DNA from: Arthrobacter sp. NtRootA1 | GTDB lineage: Bacteria > Actinomycetota > Actinomycetes > Actinomycetales > Micrococcaceae | DNA length: 64,000 nucleotides | Direction of reading: 5' to 3' | Assembly: GCF_019976975.1 (NCBI RefSeq) | Contig: NZ_AP024630.1 | Span: 248,001 to 312,000, forward strand | Shown: piece after piece, positions 24,890 through 33,593 of the stretch | Numbering within the stretch: position 1 is the stretch's first letter | How the letters are laid out: each line of letters opens with the position of its first letter | Program-made: the position numbers and the translations under genes | The notes under the pieces: model-generated | What the model saw: only the letters and a program-made list of their open reading frames with translations | What the model was told of the DNA's origin: nothing | Database searches by the model: none

Positions 24890-25090
24890 TCAGTTGGGGG
24901 AGGAAAACGAAGACGTGTGGTCCTCAACGAGGCCACTCGCTGCGATTTCCCTCAGCGTGTAAATAGCCTTGGCTGCTGCGCCTTTGTCCCTATAAGTGAC
25001 GGTGAGCGCGAGTTCGATCCCGTCATCATCGACCAGGCGTACCCTGCAGTCACCGTCAGTGGCGTCAACGACTTCGAAATGCCCCGCCAT
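24890..25090 (-). CDS. Small hypothetical protein, possibly DUF1508/YegP-like
   Basis: 66 residues. GHFEVVDATDGDCRVRLVDDDGIELALTVTYRDKGAAAKAIYTLREIAASG resembles a single DUF1508 repeat (beta-strands then K/A-rich helix). No enzyme motif. The start ATG overlaps the stop of the preceding gene by one base (TAATG), so expression is coupled. It ends at the GH65 terminator. Function is unknown. Confidence 0.6.
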   Translation of the reverse strand: MAGHFEVVDATDGDCRVRLVDDDGIELALTVTYRDKGAAAKAIYTLREIAASGLVEDHTSSFSSPN

Positions 25091-25446
25091 TAAGCGGCAC
25101 CCCGCTGCATTGCGTCGGCCGCGTGCGAATTGTCCGATGAACGACGCCGATCCAACTCGGTGTTGATGAGCTCCAGAAGGGCTTGGGCTGGCTCGGACAA
25201 ATGATGGGTATCAGCCGAGCCCAGCTGATCGCAATGGATGAGGACGTGGCGGATGCGTTCAAGCTCGCGGGATGGAACCAAAGGCCACCGGTGAAACAGT
25301 TGCCGTACGGCTATCGCCCCGAGGAGGGCATCGGGTTTGTTGGGTGCGACATGGTGTCCTGCTGCTCTTCTTCGAGCGACAGTAGCCGCGGAAGACGCGA
25401 CTCCATGTGCGAGGAGGATCTCGGATTTAAGGGAATTGGGGGCCAT
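25090..25446 (-). CDS. Hypothetical protein coupled to a DUF1508-like gene
   Basis: 118 residues from ATG 25446, chosen for GGGAGGT 5 nt upstream; an earlier ATG at 25494 lacks this. Sequence: MAPNSLKSEILLAHGVASSAATVARRRAAGHHVAPNKPDALLGAIAVRQLFHRWPLVPSRELERIRHVL, then a helical tail. No family recognised, no hydrophobic segment. It overlaps the next small gene by one base, so both are likely made together. Confidence 0.5.
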   Translation of the reverse strand: MAPNSLKSEILLAHGVASSAATVARRRAAGHHVAPNKPDALLGAIAVRQLFHRWPLVPSRELERIRHVLIHCDQLGSADTHHLSEPAQALLELINTELDRRRSSDNSHAADAMQRGAA

Positions 25447-25590
25447 GCGGACCTCCCGAAATAGAACGAGGGAAGCCGGCTGCGTGACTTTCAATCCAGC
25501 TTACAGAATGTGAGTTATGTCATGTCAATCATTACGTGATCTGCAACGGTCACATGATGTCGGCCTAGTCCTCGAACGGGGGTAATCCTC

Positions 25591-26940
25591 CTAGTATCGG
25601 GATCCGAGGGGTGGGGCTTTGGACTGGTATTTGTGTCCGGTGGGGGTGTTGATTTCCAGTTGATGCCGCCCACCGGGGATTGTTTTGGCGGTCCAGCCGG
25701 GGTTTTCTTTGGTGTGGTTGCAGGCTTCGCAGAGTCCAGCGCCGTTGCCCAGGTTGGTGGCGCCGCCATTATGCCAGGGGACGATGTGGTCGATGTGGCG
25801 GATGGGCGCGTCACAGTAGGGTGTGCGGCAAGTGTCGTCGCGGGTTTGGATGAAGCGGCGCATCCCAGGTGGAAAGAGCCTGGCTTTGGAGTCCATGGCC
25901 AGCAGTTCACCGCTGGCAGGTGAGGTGTAGAGCCGGCGGAGCAAGACTTTGAAATCCTTACTTTCCTTGGACTCCGGGCTCCCAGCGGCCTGCCCTCCGG
26001 TGACGAGGTTTCTTGCCCATCCTGCGGGGACGATTCCGTAGCCTTGGAGCCGTGCTGGTTCGCTGTCGCTTTGAAAGAGCGCGCGGTCGGTCATGACCAG
26101 TTGGACATTGATGCCGCTGATGCCGCTTGGGGTGCCGGTGAGGCGTTCGACGAGGGTGTCGGCCATGACCTGTGCCCGGGTCCGGGTGTCCCCGCCGGAG
26201 CGGGCGGAGCCGGCATGGCGGCTGAGCGCGGCGTAGGCGGCGACGCCTTGGGCGGCGGGGAGCAGCGCGGTAAGGATGGTCATGGTGTCCGGGGCGGGCC
26301 GGAGGCTGACGTGCCGTTCGGATGCGGCGTCCTCTGCGCGTTGGGTGACGGAGCGTGGGTCACGCCGGTAGGCTGCGGCCCGTGCGACGGCGATGATGGT
26401 TTTGTCCCCGGCGCCGTCGAACGTTCCGGTATCCGGGGCGAGTTCTTCGTCAACGGCTGCCCGGTCTTCGACGGAGAGGCAGGCTGTTTCCTTCACCAGC
26501 AGGGTGGCCCGCCATTCGTTCAGTTGCCCGGTTTCCAGGGCGGTCATGGTGCGGGGCATTTCCGAGACCAAGGCCTTGGCCAGTCCGAGGAGCCGGGAGC
26601 CCTTGTTGGGCGATTCACGCCGTGCAAGGGCGATCTGCGCACCCACACCCTGACCCTGCTCAGCGGAGGGGACGCCAGTGGCGGCTTGTTCGCGGCGTTG
26701 GGCAAGGTCGAACGCGACCGACGTTCGCGCCTGCAAAGCCGCGATCGCTGACTTCACGTCTTCCAGGCCACGCATCTGATCGATCAGCTCATTGCTAGCT
26801 GCGCCGACCTGGAAGGAGCCCAGCGTCGCAAGCAAATCCGCGACATCAGAGCCCCGAGAGCCAGTAGCCACAGGTACAGAACCAGGCACAGCGGAAGCCG
26901 CCTTAGCTGCTTGGCCCTCTCGGTCTGGCTCCATACCCAT
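25591..26940 (-). CDS. DUF222/HNH endonuclease-domain protein (13E12 type)
   Basis: 449 residues. An N-terminal DUF222 domain ([19 protein letters not shown]... [26 protein letters not shown]... [17 protein letters not shown]) is joined to a C-terminal HNH nuclease ([46 protein letters not shown]) with the DH, N and zinc cysteines intact. Such proteins occur in many copies in actinobacterial genomes and behave like mobile or selfish elements; the biological role is not established. Upstream neighbour is a divergent MarR gene. Confidence 0.87.
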   Translation of the reverse strand: MGMEPDREGQAAKAASAVPGSVPVATGSRGSDVADLLATLGSFQVGAASNELIDQMRGLEDVKSAIAALQARTSVAFDLAQRREQAATGVPSAEQGQGVGAQIALARRESPNKGSRLLGLAKALVSEMPRTMTALETGQLNEWRATLLVKETACLSVEDRAAVDEELAPDTGTFDGAGDKTIIAVARAAAYRRDPRSVTQRAEDAASERHVSLRPAPDTMTILTALLPAAQGVAAYAALSRHAGSARSGGDTRTRAQVMADTLVERLTGTPSGISGINVQLVMTDRALFQSDSEPARLQGYGIVPAGWARNLVTGGQAAGSPESKESKDFKVLLRRLYTSPASGELLAMDSKARLFPPGMRRFIQTRDDTCRTPYCDAPIRHIDHIVPWHNGGATNLGNGAGLCEACNHTKENPGWTAKTIPGGRHQLEINTPTGHKYQSKAPPLGSRY

Positions 26941-27048
26941 ACTCTTCCAGCAGCCATCTGCGTTAGGGACGGGCCCAAGCGCCTATGTGGAAAACCATCC
27001 AAATCATCCCTCCCTGTGTTCACCCAGCACCGTGAATTAGGATCAGAT

Positions 27049-27063
27049 GCTAGGGAAGCAAGC
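27049..27063. promoter_or_regulatory. Possible MarR site shared with the crt promoter
   Basis: GCTAGGGAAGCAAGC matches GCTAGACAAGCTAGC at 33537-33551 at 12 of 15 positions. It lies 26 bp upstream of the MarR start chosen here and just after a TAGGAT box (27038-27043). Both sites precede paralogous MarR genes, so they may bind related regulators. Confidence 0.35.
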
Positions 27064-27088
27064 TTCACGCTTATCGAAGGATCATGGG

Positions 27089-27631
27089 ATGGACGCAATC
27101 GGCCACGCTAAGGGCTATTGGTACGGCAAGGACCCCGGACAGAAAGCCCTTGCTGTTGACGTCCTCAATGCCCTCCGGGATTATCGTGTCTCGGAACAGG
27201 CCATGCGTCGACGCACCCGGTCGGCCATGGGCATGGGTGAAAAGGACCTCTTGGCCTTGCGGTACCTTTTCGAAGCTGAAGCTGCGGGCAAGGTGATGAA
27301 ACCCAAGGACCTGGGCGACCGCTTGGGCATAACGTCAGCGTCAATGACCACGCTGATCGATCGTTTGGTGGAGTCCGGACACATCCGGCGGGAAGCGCAT
27401 CCTTCGGATCGTCGGGCCTTGATCCTGCGGCCTACTGCAGGTTCGGACCAGGAAGTCCGGCACACGCTGGGTGGCATGCATCGCCGGATTCTGGACGTTG
27501 CAAGCGCGCTGAGTCCGGAAGAAGCGCGGGTGGTCATGGACTTTCTTGAGCACATGCGCGAGGCCGTGGACACGATCGACGACGACCCAACCGATGAACA
27601 ACCACAGGACCCGGGATCTACCGCTTCATGA
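27089..27631 (+). CDS. MarR-family regulator, paralogue of the crt regulator at 33594
   Basis: 180 residues from ATG 27089, chosen over 27047 because GAAGGA ends 7 nt upstream. The winged helix is KPKDLGDRLGITSASMTTLIDRLVESGHIRREAHPSDRRALIL. The product at 33594-34142 has the same core (LGISTASTTKLLDRL..GHIERQAHPTDRRAL), so they are paralogues. It converges on the last crt gene with a 6-bp overlap and thus brackets the carotenoid cluster at its distal end. Confidence 0.82.
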   Translation: MDAIGHAKGYWYGKDPGQKALAVDVLNALRDYRVSEQAMRRRTRSAMGMGEKDLLALRYLFEAEAAGKVMKPKDLGDRLGITSASMTTLIDRLVESGHIRREAHPSDRRALILRPTAGSDQEVRHTLGGMHRRILDVASALSPEEARVVMDFLEHMREAVDTIDDDPTDEQPQDPGSTAS

Positions 27632-28825
27632 CGTCAGGTTCCATTGCAGGATCAGTATCAGCGTGACCAGGAATCCCGATCCGTAGTTGAGCCAGATGAA
27701 ACGTCGCCATGCAGTGTTGGTGCGTCCCGCCGTCGTATCCGTGACGTTCCACCAGGGAGCGCAATTGGCGATATACGGGACGGCGATAGCTGCTGCGAGC
27801 GGCCCGGGCCACGGCGTGGCCAGCATGGCGAGACCCGCAACAAGCCAGAGCACGACGGCGAGCCGCACCGTTCGCCGGGCACCGAAGACTGTCGCTATGG
27901 ACGCGATATTTGCCTGCCGGTCCGGTTCGATGTCCTGGACGGCTCCAAAGGCATGCGCCGCCATGCCCCACAAGAAGAATGCGGCCAGCAGGATCAGCAG
28001 TCCCGGCGTCATCTCGGCGCCCGCCAACGTCAAAGCTACGACGGCGGGGCTTACGAAGTGCGTACTGGACGTCAGCGAGTCCAGGACAGGGCGTTCCTTG
28101 AAACGCAGTCCCGCCACGGAATAGGCGACCACGGCGAAGGCGCTCACGGCGATGCTCAGCCATGCAGCAGGGCTACCCGCAAGCGCCAGCACAACAAGGA
28201 ATGGCACATTGGTGATGGCGGCGAGCCACAGCATTGGCCGGTGCAGCCTCGGTTGAAGCAGGGCGCCTTCAATGCCGCCTTTTCGCGGGTTCTGCAGGTC
28301 CGAGGCGTAGTCGAACACATCGTTGATGCCGTACATCGCCAGGTTGTAGGGGATGAGGAAATACAGCGTGCCGACCACCAACACCCAGTCGACCTCTCGG
28401 GTGGTCAGAAACATCGCCGCAGCGAACGGATATGCCGTGTTGATCCAACTAATGGGGCGTGACGCGAGTAGGGCTTGGGGAATGAGGCCTTTGAGGTACC
28501 TGCGCTGTACTGGCTTCCGCCCCCGCGTCAACCAAACCCAGAGCCCGGGAAGAACCAGCACGCCCGCCAAGGGGTAGGCGAAGTCCTCGACGGGTGCGAG
28601 CCCGATCTTCAGGCCCAGAATGTGTGAGGCGTCGTAGTGGAAGAGTTCCATCCCGATCATCACGGAGTCGAACGTGGCAGTCAGCACCGCCAGAGCCCCG
28701 AAGGCAAGGCCGGCCGCCTTCCAGTGCTGCCTGGCTTCGCTGGAACTGGCGCCCTTCCGGACGCAAGCCACGCCCACCACGGCCGCTAGCGCAACGAATA
28801 CTAGTGAGAGCCACAAGTACGTCAT
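27626..28825 (-). CDS. Fusion: C50 carotenoid cyclase subunit (CrtYf-like) + lycopene elongase (UbiA prenyltransferase)
   Basis: 399 residues joining two proteins that are separate in Corynebacterium. Residues 1-105 are a CarR/CrtYf-like cyclase subunit with three hydrophobic segments and APVEDFAYP (77-85). Residues 115-399 are a UbiA-type lycopene elongase (CrtEb-like) with NDVFDYASD (168-176) and DIEPD (298-302), the two aspartate motifs. It adds C5 units to lycopene and, with CrtYe, cyclises the C50 product in the membrane. A similar fusion (LbtBC) was reported from Dietzia, to my memory. It overlaps crtYe by 4 bp. Confidence 0.85.
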   Translation of the reverse strand: MTYLWLSLVFVALAAVVGVACVRKGASSSEARQHWKAAGLAFGALAVLTATFDSVMIGMELFHYDASHILGLKIGLAPVEDFAYPLAGVLVLPGLWVWLTRGRKPVQRRYLKGLIPQALLASRPISWINTAYPFAAAMFLTTREVDWVLVVGTLYFLIPYNLAMYGINDVFDYASDLQNPRKGGIEGALLQPRLHRPMLWLAAITNVPFLVVLALAGSPAAWLSIAVSAFAVVAYSVAGLRFKERPVLDSLTSSTHFVSPAVVALTLAGAEMTPGLLILLAAFFLWGMAAHAFGAVQDIEPDRQANIASIATVFGARRTVRLAVVLWLVAGLAMLATPWPGPLAAAIAVPYIANCAPWWNVTDTTAGRTNTAWRRFIWLNYGSGFLVTLILILQWNLTS

Positions 28826-29229
28826 ACGTTCTTCTTCTCAAGTCGCTGATCGTCGGGTGGCCGACCCTCCAGTCGCCGATCCTCGGGTCGCCGGGCGCTC
28901 TCATGCGGCAGCCTGGAACTGCGGCCAAGAATCCGCCGCGCTCCTGTGTAAAGCACCATCGTGCACAGCACCAGGAAGAGCAGGAAGACAGGCTCTTCAA
29001 GGGGCAATTGCGGTCCGAGCATCACCCCGGTTGCGATTGCACCCTCTCCACGCAGGAAGATTCCCAGACCGATACCGGCCAGGTCCCAGCCCAGTAGGGA
29101 CAGAATCCCGACGCCGGTCACGATCGCCGCCGCTCTGGCGTCGCGCCAGAAGAACAACCGGAATCGGTGATCCAGCATCAGCATGCACACAGTGCCGGTC
29201 AGCAGCGCGGCCAGATAGACGATGCCCAT
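28822..29229 (-). CDS. crtYe: C50 carotenoid cyclase subunit, CrtYe-like
   Basis: 135 residues from ATG 29229, which overlaps the crtI stop by one base (TGATG). Three hydrophobic segments and the motif QLPLEEPVFLL (PLEEP, 76-80) match heterodimeric lycopene/C50 cyclases. It needs its partner, the CrtYf-like domain fused to the elongase encoded next. An extended Arg/Glu-rich tail (SRLPHESARRPEDRRLEGRPPDDQRLEKKNV) follows the third helix and is unusual. End overlaps the next start by 4 bp. Confidence 0.82.
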   Translation of the reverse strand: MGIVYLAALLTGTVCMLMLDHRFRLFFWRDARAAAIVTGVGILSLLGWDLAGIGLGIFLRGEGAIATGVMLGPQLPLEEPVFLLFLVLCTMVLYTGARRILGRSSRLPHESARRPEDRRLEGRPPDDQRLEKKNV

Positions 29230-30911
29230 CAGCGCATCCTGCTGGCGGTACGTTTCAGGTGGCTGGGGTCGATAACGGTGGGCCCGGCGCTGTGGTCGCC
29301 GCGAATCCTTTTCAGCACCAGTTCCGCACTGATGAGGCACATGGGCACGCCTACGCCTGGTGCGGTGGTGGCACCGGCATAGAACAGCCCCGCCACGCGC
29401 TTGGAAGCATTCTGGGCACGGAACATCGCGCTCTGTCCAAGGGTGTGCGCCGGGCCGAGCATGCCCCCACGCCAGGAGTTGTAGTCGCGGGAGAAATCTC
29501 CGGGTCCAATAGTCTGCCGGACCACGATGCGTTCACGGAGATCGGGAATGTTGGCCCATTCCGAGATCTGGTCGATGGCGGCGTCGGCAGTCCTCTCGAT
29601 GAGGGAGTCGCCTGCACCGTCCGGCCCGCCTGATCCGATTCCCGGGTCCGCGGGTATGGGAATCAACACAAAGAGGTTCTCGTGCTCCCGTGGGGCAACG
29701 CCTGGGTCTGTGGCACTGGGTTTGCAAACATAGATGGAAGCGGGGTCCGGGATACTGGGCTGATTGCCGAAGATCGACTCGAAGTTTGCCTGCCAGTCCC
29801 TGGTGAAGAACAACGAATGGTGCGGGAGTTCAGGCAACCGCCCCTTCACGCCGAGCATCACCAGTACAGCACCGGGACCGCTGGTTCGGCGCCGCCACCA
29901 TGTGGCCGGATAACTCTGGTCCTCAGCGGCCAACAGGGCGGTTTCTGTATGGTGCAAATCCGCACCGGAAACCACGATGTCCGCAACGCTGAAATGCTCA
30001 CTGCCCTGCTTCTCCCGCCACCGGACGCCGGTCACCTCGCGTTTGATGGTCCCAGGCAATCGACGACGGCGGTCCAAACCGCCCAGATGCCCCTTGCCTC
30101 CAGCCCGGGCTGCTTCGCGGGTGGTGATCTGGACGACCTCGGCTCCGGTCTGGATGCGTACACCGGCTTCACGTGCCAACGCTTCGAGGCGCTCCACGAG
30201 GTGTGTGAAGCCACCCATGGGGTACTGGACGCCATCGCCAAGATCCAATGCGCTCATCAAGTGGTACATGGCGGGCGCCTCAGCCGGACTGGTGCCCAGG
30301 AAGACGGCCGGGTAGCCCAGGACCTGACGCAGCACAGGGTGGTGAAAACGCTGGGAGACAAACTTCTCCAGCGGAGTGATCAGGAGGCGGGCCAGCTCCG
30401 GCAAACCACGCAGGATCTCGGGCTGCAGTAGCGATTGCAGCTGGGTGAAGGGGTTGTAGAGGAAGAAGCGTTCAGCCATGTCCGAGGTGTGCTTTGCCGA
30501 AGCCAGGTAGGCTGCAAGGCGCCGTGCGCTCCCAGGTTCAACCCGCTCGAACGTCCGCATGACTTGTTCACTGCCCAGCGGGACTGTGAGGGGATCCGGC
30601 CGCCCGCCGTCGTGGTTTGGTTCACTGAAAACGCGGTAGGCGGGATTGAGTGTGCGGAGATCGAGCTGTTCCGCGGTGCTGGTTCCCAGCAGTTCAAAAA
30701 AGTGCTCAAAGACGCCAGGCATCAAGTACCACGACGGTCCCGTGTCGAAGCGAAAACCGTTCCGCTCCAACGTTCCGGCCCGGCCTCCCACGTGCTCGAG
30801 CCGCTCCAGAAGTTGCACCTCATGCCCTTCCTTCGCCAGGAGGGCGGCGGTGGCAAGCCCAGCGATGCCACCACCGATCACGACTGTCCGGGTGATTCGC
30901 GGCCGCATCAT
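29229..30911 (-). CDS. crtI: Phytoene desaturase
   Basis: 560 residues. N-terminal FAD motif TVVIGGGIAGLATAALLAKEGHEVQLLERLEHVGGRAG, then FDTGPSWYLMPGVFEHFF, and the C-terminal GLFYAGATTAPGVGVPMCLISAELVLKRI of CrtI-type desaturases. It introduces four double bonds to turn phytoene into lycopene, membrane-associated. An extra Gly/Lys/Arg-rich insert (REAARAGGKGHLGGLDRRRR) near residue 270 is unlike the usual family and may be a loop. It overlaps crtB and crtYe by one base each. Confidence 0.9.
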   Translation of the reverse strand: MMRPRITRTVVIGGGIAGLATAALLAKEGHEVQLLERLEHVGGRAGTLERNGFRFDTGPSWYLMPGVFEHFFELLGTSTAEQLDLRTLNPAYRVFSEPNHDGGRPDPLTVPLGSEQVMRTFERVEPGSARRLAAYLASAKHTSDMAERFFLYNPFTQLQSLLQPEILRGLPELARLLITPLEKFVSQRFHHPVLRQVLGYPAVFLGTSPAEAPAMYHLMSALDLGDGVQYPMGGFTHLVERLEALAREAGVRIQTGAEVVQITTREAARAGGKGHLGGLDRRRRLPGTIKREVTGVRWREKQGSEHFSVADIVVSGADLHHTETALLAAEDQSYPATWWRRRTSGPGAVLVMLGVKGRLPELPHHSLFFTRDWQANFESIFGNQPSIPDPASIYVCKPSATDPGVAPREHENLFVLIPIPADPGIGSGGPDGAGDSLIERTADAAIDQISEWANIPDLRERIVVRQTIGPGDFSRDYNSWRGGMLGPAHTLGQSAMFRAQNASKRVAGLFYAGATTAPGVGVPMCLISAELVLKRIRGDHSAGPTVIDPSHLKRTASRMR

Positions 30912-31813
30912 CAGCGGTGCTCCAGCCAGGTTGCTGCGACTGCCCGGGCGGCGAGCCCTGCCTTGAAAGCGTCAGGGACGCGCACACGGGAACGGTAGAG
31001 CTGGTCAATGTTGGTTTTTTCTATGCGGCGCGTCAGGGCGGCGAACAACGCCAGCGCACTTCTGACTGCGGCCCGGGCGTCGCGCGGAAGGAGGGGAATG
31101 ACCGAGTTGGCATCGCCCAACTGGGCACGGATCGTCTTCACCCATTCCAAACGATCCCGGTCCTCGAGGTGGTCTGCCATACCCAGGTAATTGCGGCCCA
31201 GCCGGGCCGTGTCATCGGAGAGGTCGCGCAGGAAGTTGATGTTTTGGAAAGCAGCGCCCAACCTGCTGGCGCCATACCGCAAAGCCGCGGCATCGCCGTC
31301 GTCGACGTTCTCCCCGCGCATGAAGACGCGAAGGCACATCAGTCCAACTACCTCGGCCGAACCGTACACGTACCCTTGATGAGCCTCGGCATCAAAGCGG
31401 AGAGGAACGGCGCGCGTTCCCGTGCGCTCGCCGAGGTCCGTGCGCATTGAGGCGAAAAATGGGTCGATCAGGGATTCATCTATCCCTGCCACCCGTGCCG
31501 TCTGGGCGAAGGCGTGGATGATGAGATCGCTGCTGTATCCGATCCGGAGCGCGCGATGGGTTTCGTCGATGAAGTGGTCCAAGGCCTCGTTTTGCTGTTG
31601 ATGGCTCAGGCCGGCTTCGGCAGTGACACCGTCAACGAGTTCATCGGCCACGCGCACCAAAGCGTAAATGTTGCGCACGTGCTGGCGGTGGCGGGGTCCG
31701 AGGATCCGGGTTGCGAGCCCGAAGGAGGTGGAATAGGCGGCAATGACCTGGTTTGCGGCGCGTTCGGCCGTCCGCGTGAAATGCGTGAAGGACGTATAAA
31801 TATCGATGCTCAT
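30911..31813 (-). CDS. crtB: Phytoene synthase
   Basis: 300 residues. Aspartate motifs: VRVADELVDG and INFLRDLSDDTARLGRNYLG, plus SFGLATRILGPRHRQHVRNIYALVR typical of squalene/phytoene synthases. It condenses two geranylgeranyl diphosphates to phytoene. It overlaps crtE by 4 bp and crtI by 1 bp in the carotenoid operon. Confidence 0.9.
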   Translation of the reverse strand: MSIDIYTSFTHFTRTAERAANQVIAAYSTSFGLATRILGPRHRQHVRNIYALVRVADELVDGVTAEAGLSHQQQNEALDHFIDETHRALRIGYSSDLIIHAFAQTARVAGIDESLIDPFFASMRTDLGERTGTRAVPLRFDAEAHQGYVYGSAEVVGLMCLRVFMRGENVDDGDAAALRYGASRLGAAFQNINFLRDLSDDTARLGRNYLGMADHLEDRDRLEWVKTIRAQLGDANSVIPLLPRDARAAVRSALALFAALTRRIEKTNIDQLYRSRVRVPDAFKAGLAARAVAATWLEHR

Positions 31814-32943
31814 GATTGGCGTCCTTCCAGTTGCGCGGCGAGATCAATCAGGACGTTGCGTGCGGTTTCCGGAATGTTTGCTGCGTGACTCCGTAGGATT
31901 TCGTGGAAGTCTGCCAGTTGCTCCCGGATCAAGCCTTGGACGAAGGCCTCGGCCCCGCAGTCGCTAAGCTGTCGGCGTACGTGCTCCGCCTGCAGGCCGC
32001 TGAGTTCGGACCTACCGAACCAGGGCTCAATCGCTGGCCACGCGCTGGTCATCCGCGCATACGCGATGATGGCCGTTTGTTTGCCTTCACGCAGATCGGA
32101 AAAGGGATCCTTGCCGTGCTGGCGGGGATCCCCGAACGTGGACAAGAAGTCGTCCTGGAGTTGGAAAGCCAGCCCAAGATGTCGGCCCGCCGTGGCGAGG
32201 ACCGATTCCGTGGAAGGTTCAGCACCGGCCAGGGCGGCGGCCGCGCGAAGCGGAAGTTCGAAGGTATAGGTGGCGGTCTTGTATCCGCACATCATGAGGA
32301 TTGTCTCAAGTTCGGGGGCGATGACGCCGTCGCCCAGCCCCACGTCGAGTTGCTCTCCGGCCACTGTCTCGTTAATCGTGTGTTCCAGGAGATCGAGGAG
32401 CCGGAGACGCAGCGGGTGGGGTAGGTCCGCCCTTGCGAACGCCTGATGGGTGGCGGCCAACAACATATCGCCCATCAGGATCCCGCCTGTGCGGGCCCAA
32501 TGCAGTATTGCCTGTTGCCCGGGCTGGCTACCGGCGCGGGGGAGTCCGGCTTCCGTCAGGAGGGACCCGATCAGGTTTGGCCTGCCGCGGCGGACAAGGT
32601 CGCCGTCGATCACGTCATCATGCAGGAGGAAGGCGTAGTGAAGGAGCTCGACGGCGGCCGCGATGCTGATGGCGGTCTGCCGGTTTGAATGATGACGGTC
32701 CGTGCGCATGCCGGGCTCTTGCAGGGCGTCGTACATTTCCATGAGGAGTAGCGGACGAACAAATTTCCCGCCGAGCACGTTCTCACCGGCAAGCGCCCAA
32801 AGCCGGGCAAAACCGGGACCGTACGGGGCCGCTGCAAGGGCTCTCCCGGACATGATTCCACCCAATTCGTCCTCGATGGCGGAGCAGAGATCGGTCCTAC
32901 GGCGATCAGTCTTGACGCGCGTGGCACTGGACGTGAGAGTCAT
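31810..32943 (-). CDS. crtE: Geranylgeranyl diphosphate synthase
   Basis: 377 residues from ATG 32943, which overlaps the idi stop by 4 bp. First aspartate-rich motif LLHDDVIDGDLVRRGRPN, second FQLQDDFLSTFGDPRQHGKDPFSDLREGKQT, both complete. It makes C20 (or possibly longer) prenyl diphosphates for CrtB. The N-terminal 25 residues are Ser/Thr/Arg-rich with no domain. All crt genes share one minus-strand transcript. Confidence 0.88.
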   Translation of the reverse strand: MTLTSSATRVKTDRRRTDLCSAIEDELGGIMSGRALAAAPYGPGFARLWALAGENVLGGKFVRPLLLMEMYDALQEPGMRTDRHHSNRQTAISIAAAVELLHYAFLLHDDVIDGDLVRRGRPNLIGSLLTEAGLPRAGSQPGQQAILHWARTGGILMGDMLLAATHQAFARADLPHPLRLRLLDLLEHTINETVAGEQLDVGLGDGVIAPELETILMMCGYKTATYTFELPLRAAAALAGAEPSTESVLATAGRHLGLAFQLQDDFLSTFGDPRQHGKDPFSDLREGKQTAIIAYARMTSAWPAIEPWFGRSELSGLQAEHVRRQLSDCGAEAFVQGLIREQLADFHEILRSHAANIPETARNVLIDLAAQLEGRQS

Positions 32944-33488
32944 GCTCGTGCTCCGAGGCCCAGCGCTTGAGCTTCGACGAGCTGGGGAAATTGCAGTGCC
33001 AGCCATGGGCTGAACGCGTCAGGAGTCCTCTCCAGGGCTTCTGCAAGGAGTCCTGGCGACATCCATGCGTAGTCAGACACTTCGAGTGGATTTGGCCTGA
33101 GCGATCCCAGCACCCGGGCCACGTAGACAGGGCAAAGCTCATTCTCGACGATTCCCGAAGGGTCGACGGCGCGATAACGGAAGTCAGGGAGGACCAGCTC
33201 GACTCGCCGCACGTCCACTCCCAGTTCATAATGCGCGCGACGGAGAACAGCATCCTCGGCGTCCTCGCCGGGAGCCGGATGGCCGCAAAAGCTGTTGGTC
33301 CACACACCTGGCCACGTCTTCTTCTCAGGGGAGCGGCGTGTGAGGAGGAGTTCGCCAAGGTCATTGAGCAGGTAGCAGGAAAAGGCAAGATGCAGTGGCG
33401 TCTCTTGGGTGTGGACTGCTTCTTTGGGGGTTTCGCCGATGGGCCTACCGGCGTCGTCGAGAAGGACGACCATTTCTGTCGCGTTCAT
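32940..33488 (-). CDS. idi: Isopentenyl-diphosphate delta-isomerase, type I
   Basis: 182 residues from ATG 33488 behind GAGGAAGG. Nudix-like fold with active-site Cys in TNSFCGHPAPGEDAEDAVLRRAHYELG and Glu in IVENELCPVYVA; metal His in LHLAFSCYLL. It interconverts IPP and DMAPP, supplying the starter and elongation units for CrtE and the elongase. First gene of the carotenoid operon, so precursor supply and pigment are co-regulated. It faces the MarR gene at 33594. Confidence 0.9.
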   Translation of the reverse strand: MNATEMVVLLDDAGRPIGETPKEAVHTQETPLHLAFSCYLLNDLGELLLTRRSPEKKTWPGVWTNSFCGHPAPGEDAEDAVLRRAHYELGVDVRRVELVLPDFRYRAVDPSGIVENELCPVYVARVLGSLRPNPLEVSDYAWMSPGLLAEALERTPDAFSPWLALQFPQLVEAQALGLGARA

Positions 33489-33536
33489 TCTTTGCCTTCC
33501 TCTGGCCCATGGAACGTGAAGATCCATTCAGATATT

Positions 33537-33554
33537 GCTAGACAAGCTAGCTAG
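33537..33554. promoter_or_regulatory. CrtR operator candidate between idi and the MarR gene
   Basis: GCTAGacaaGCTAGCTAG contains three CTAG repeats as direct and inverted elements. It lies 49 bp from the idi start and 40 bp from the MarR start. A second inverted element, GTTAC (33558-33562) with GTAAC (33580-33584), overlaps the MarR promoter, whose -10 may be TAACAT (33581-33586). Confidence 0.45.
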
Positions 33555-33593
33555 AAGGTTACCATGTATGCAGTTAGGTGTAACATACTCAGA

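Noticed and set aside
32944..33006. Longer crtE with 21 extra residues
   Set aside because: The extra part lies inside idi; ATG 32943 makes the ATGA overlap seen at other crt junctions.
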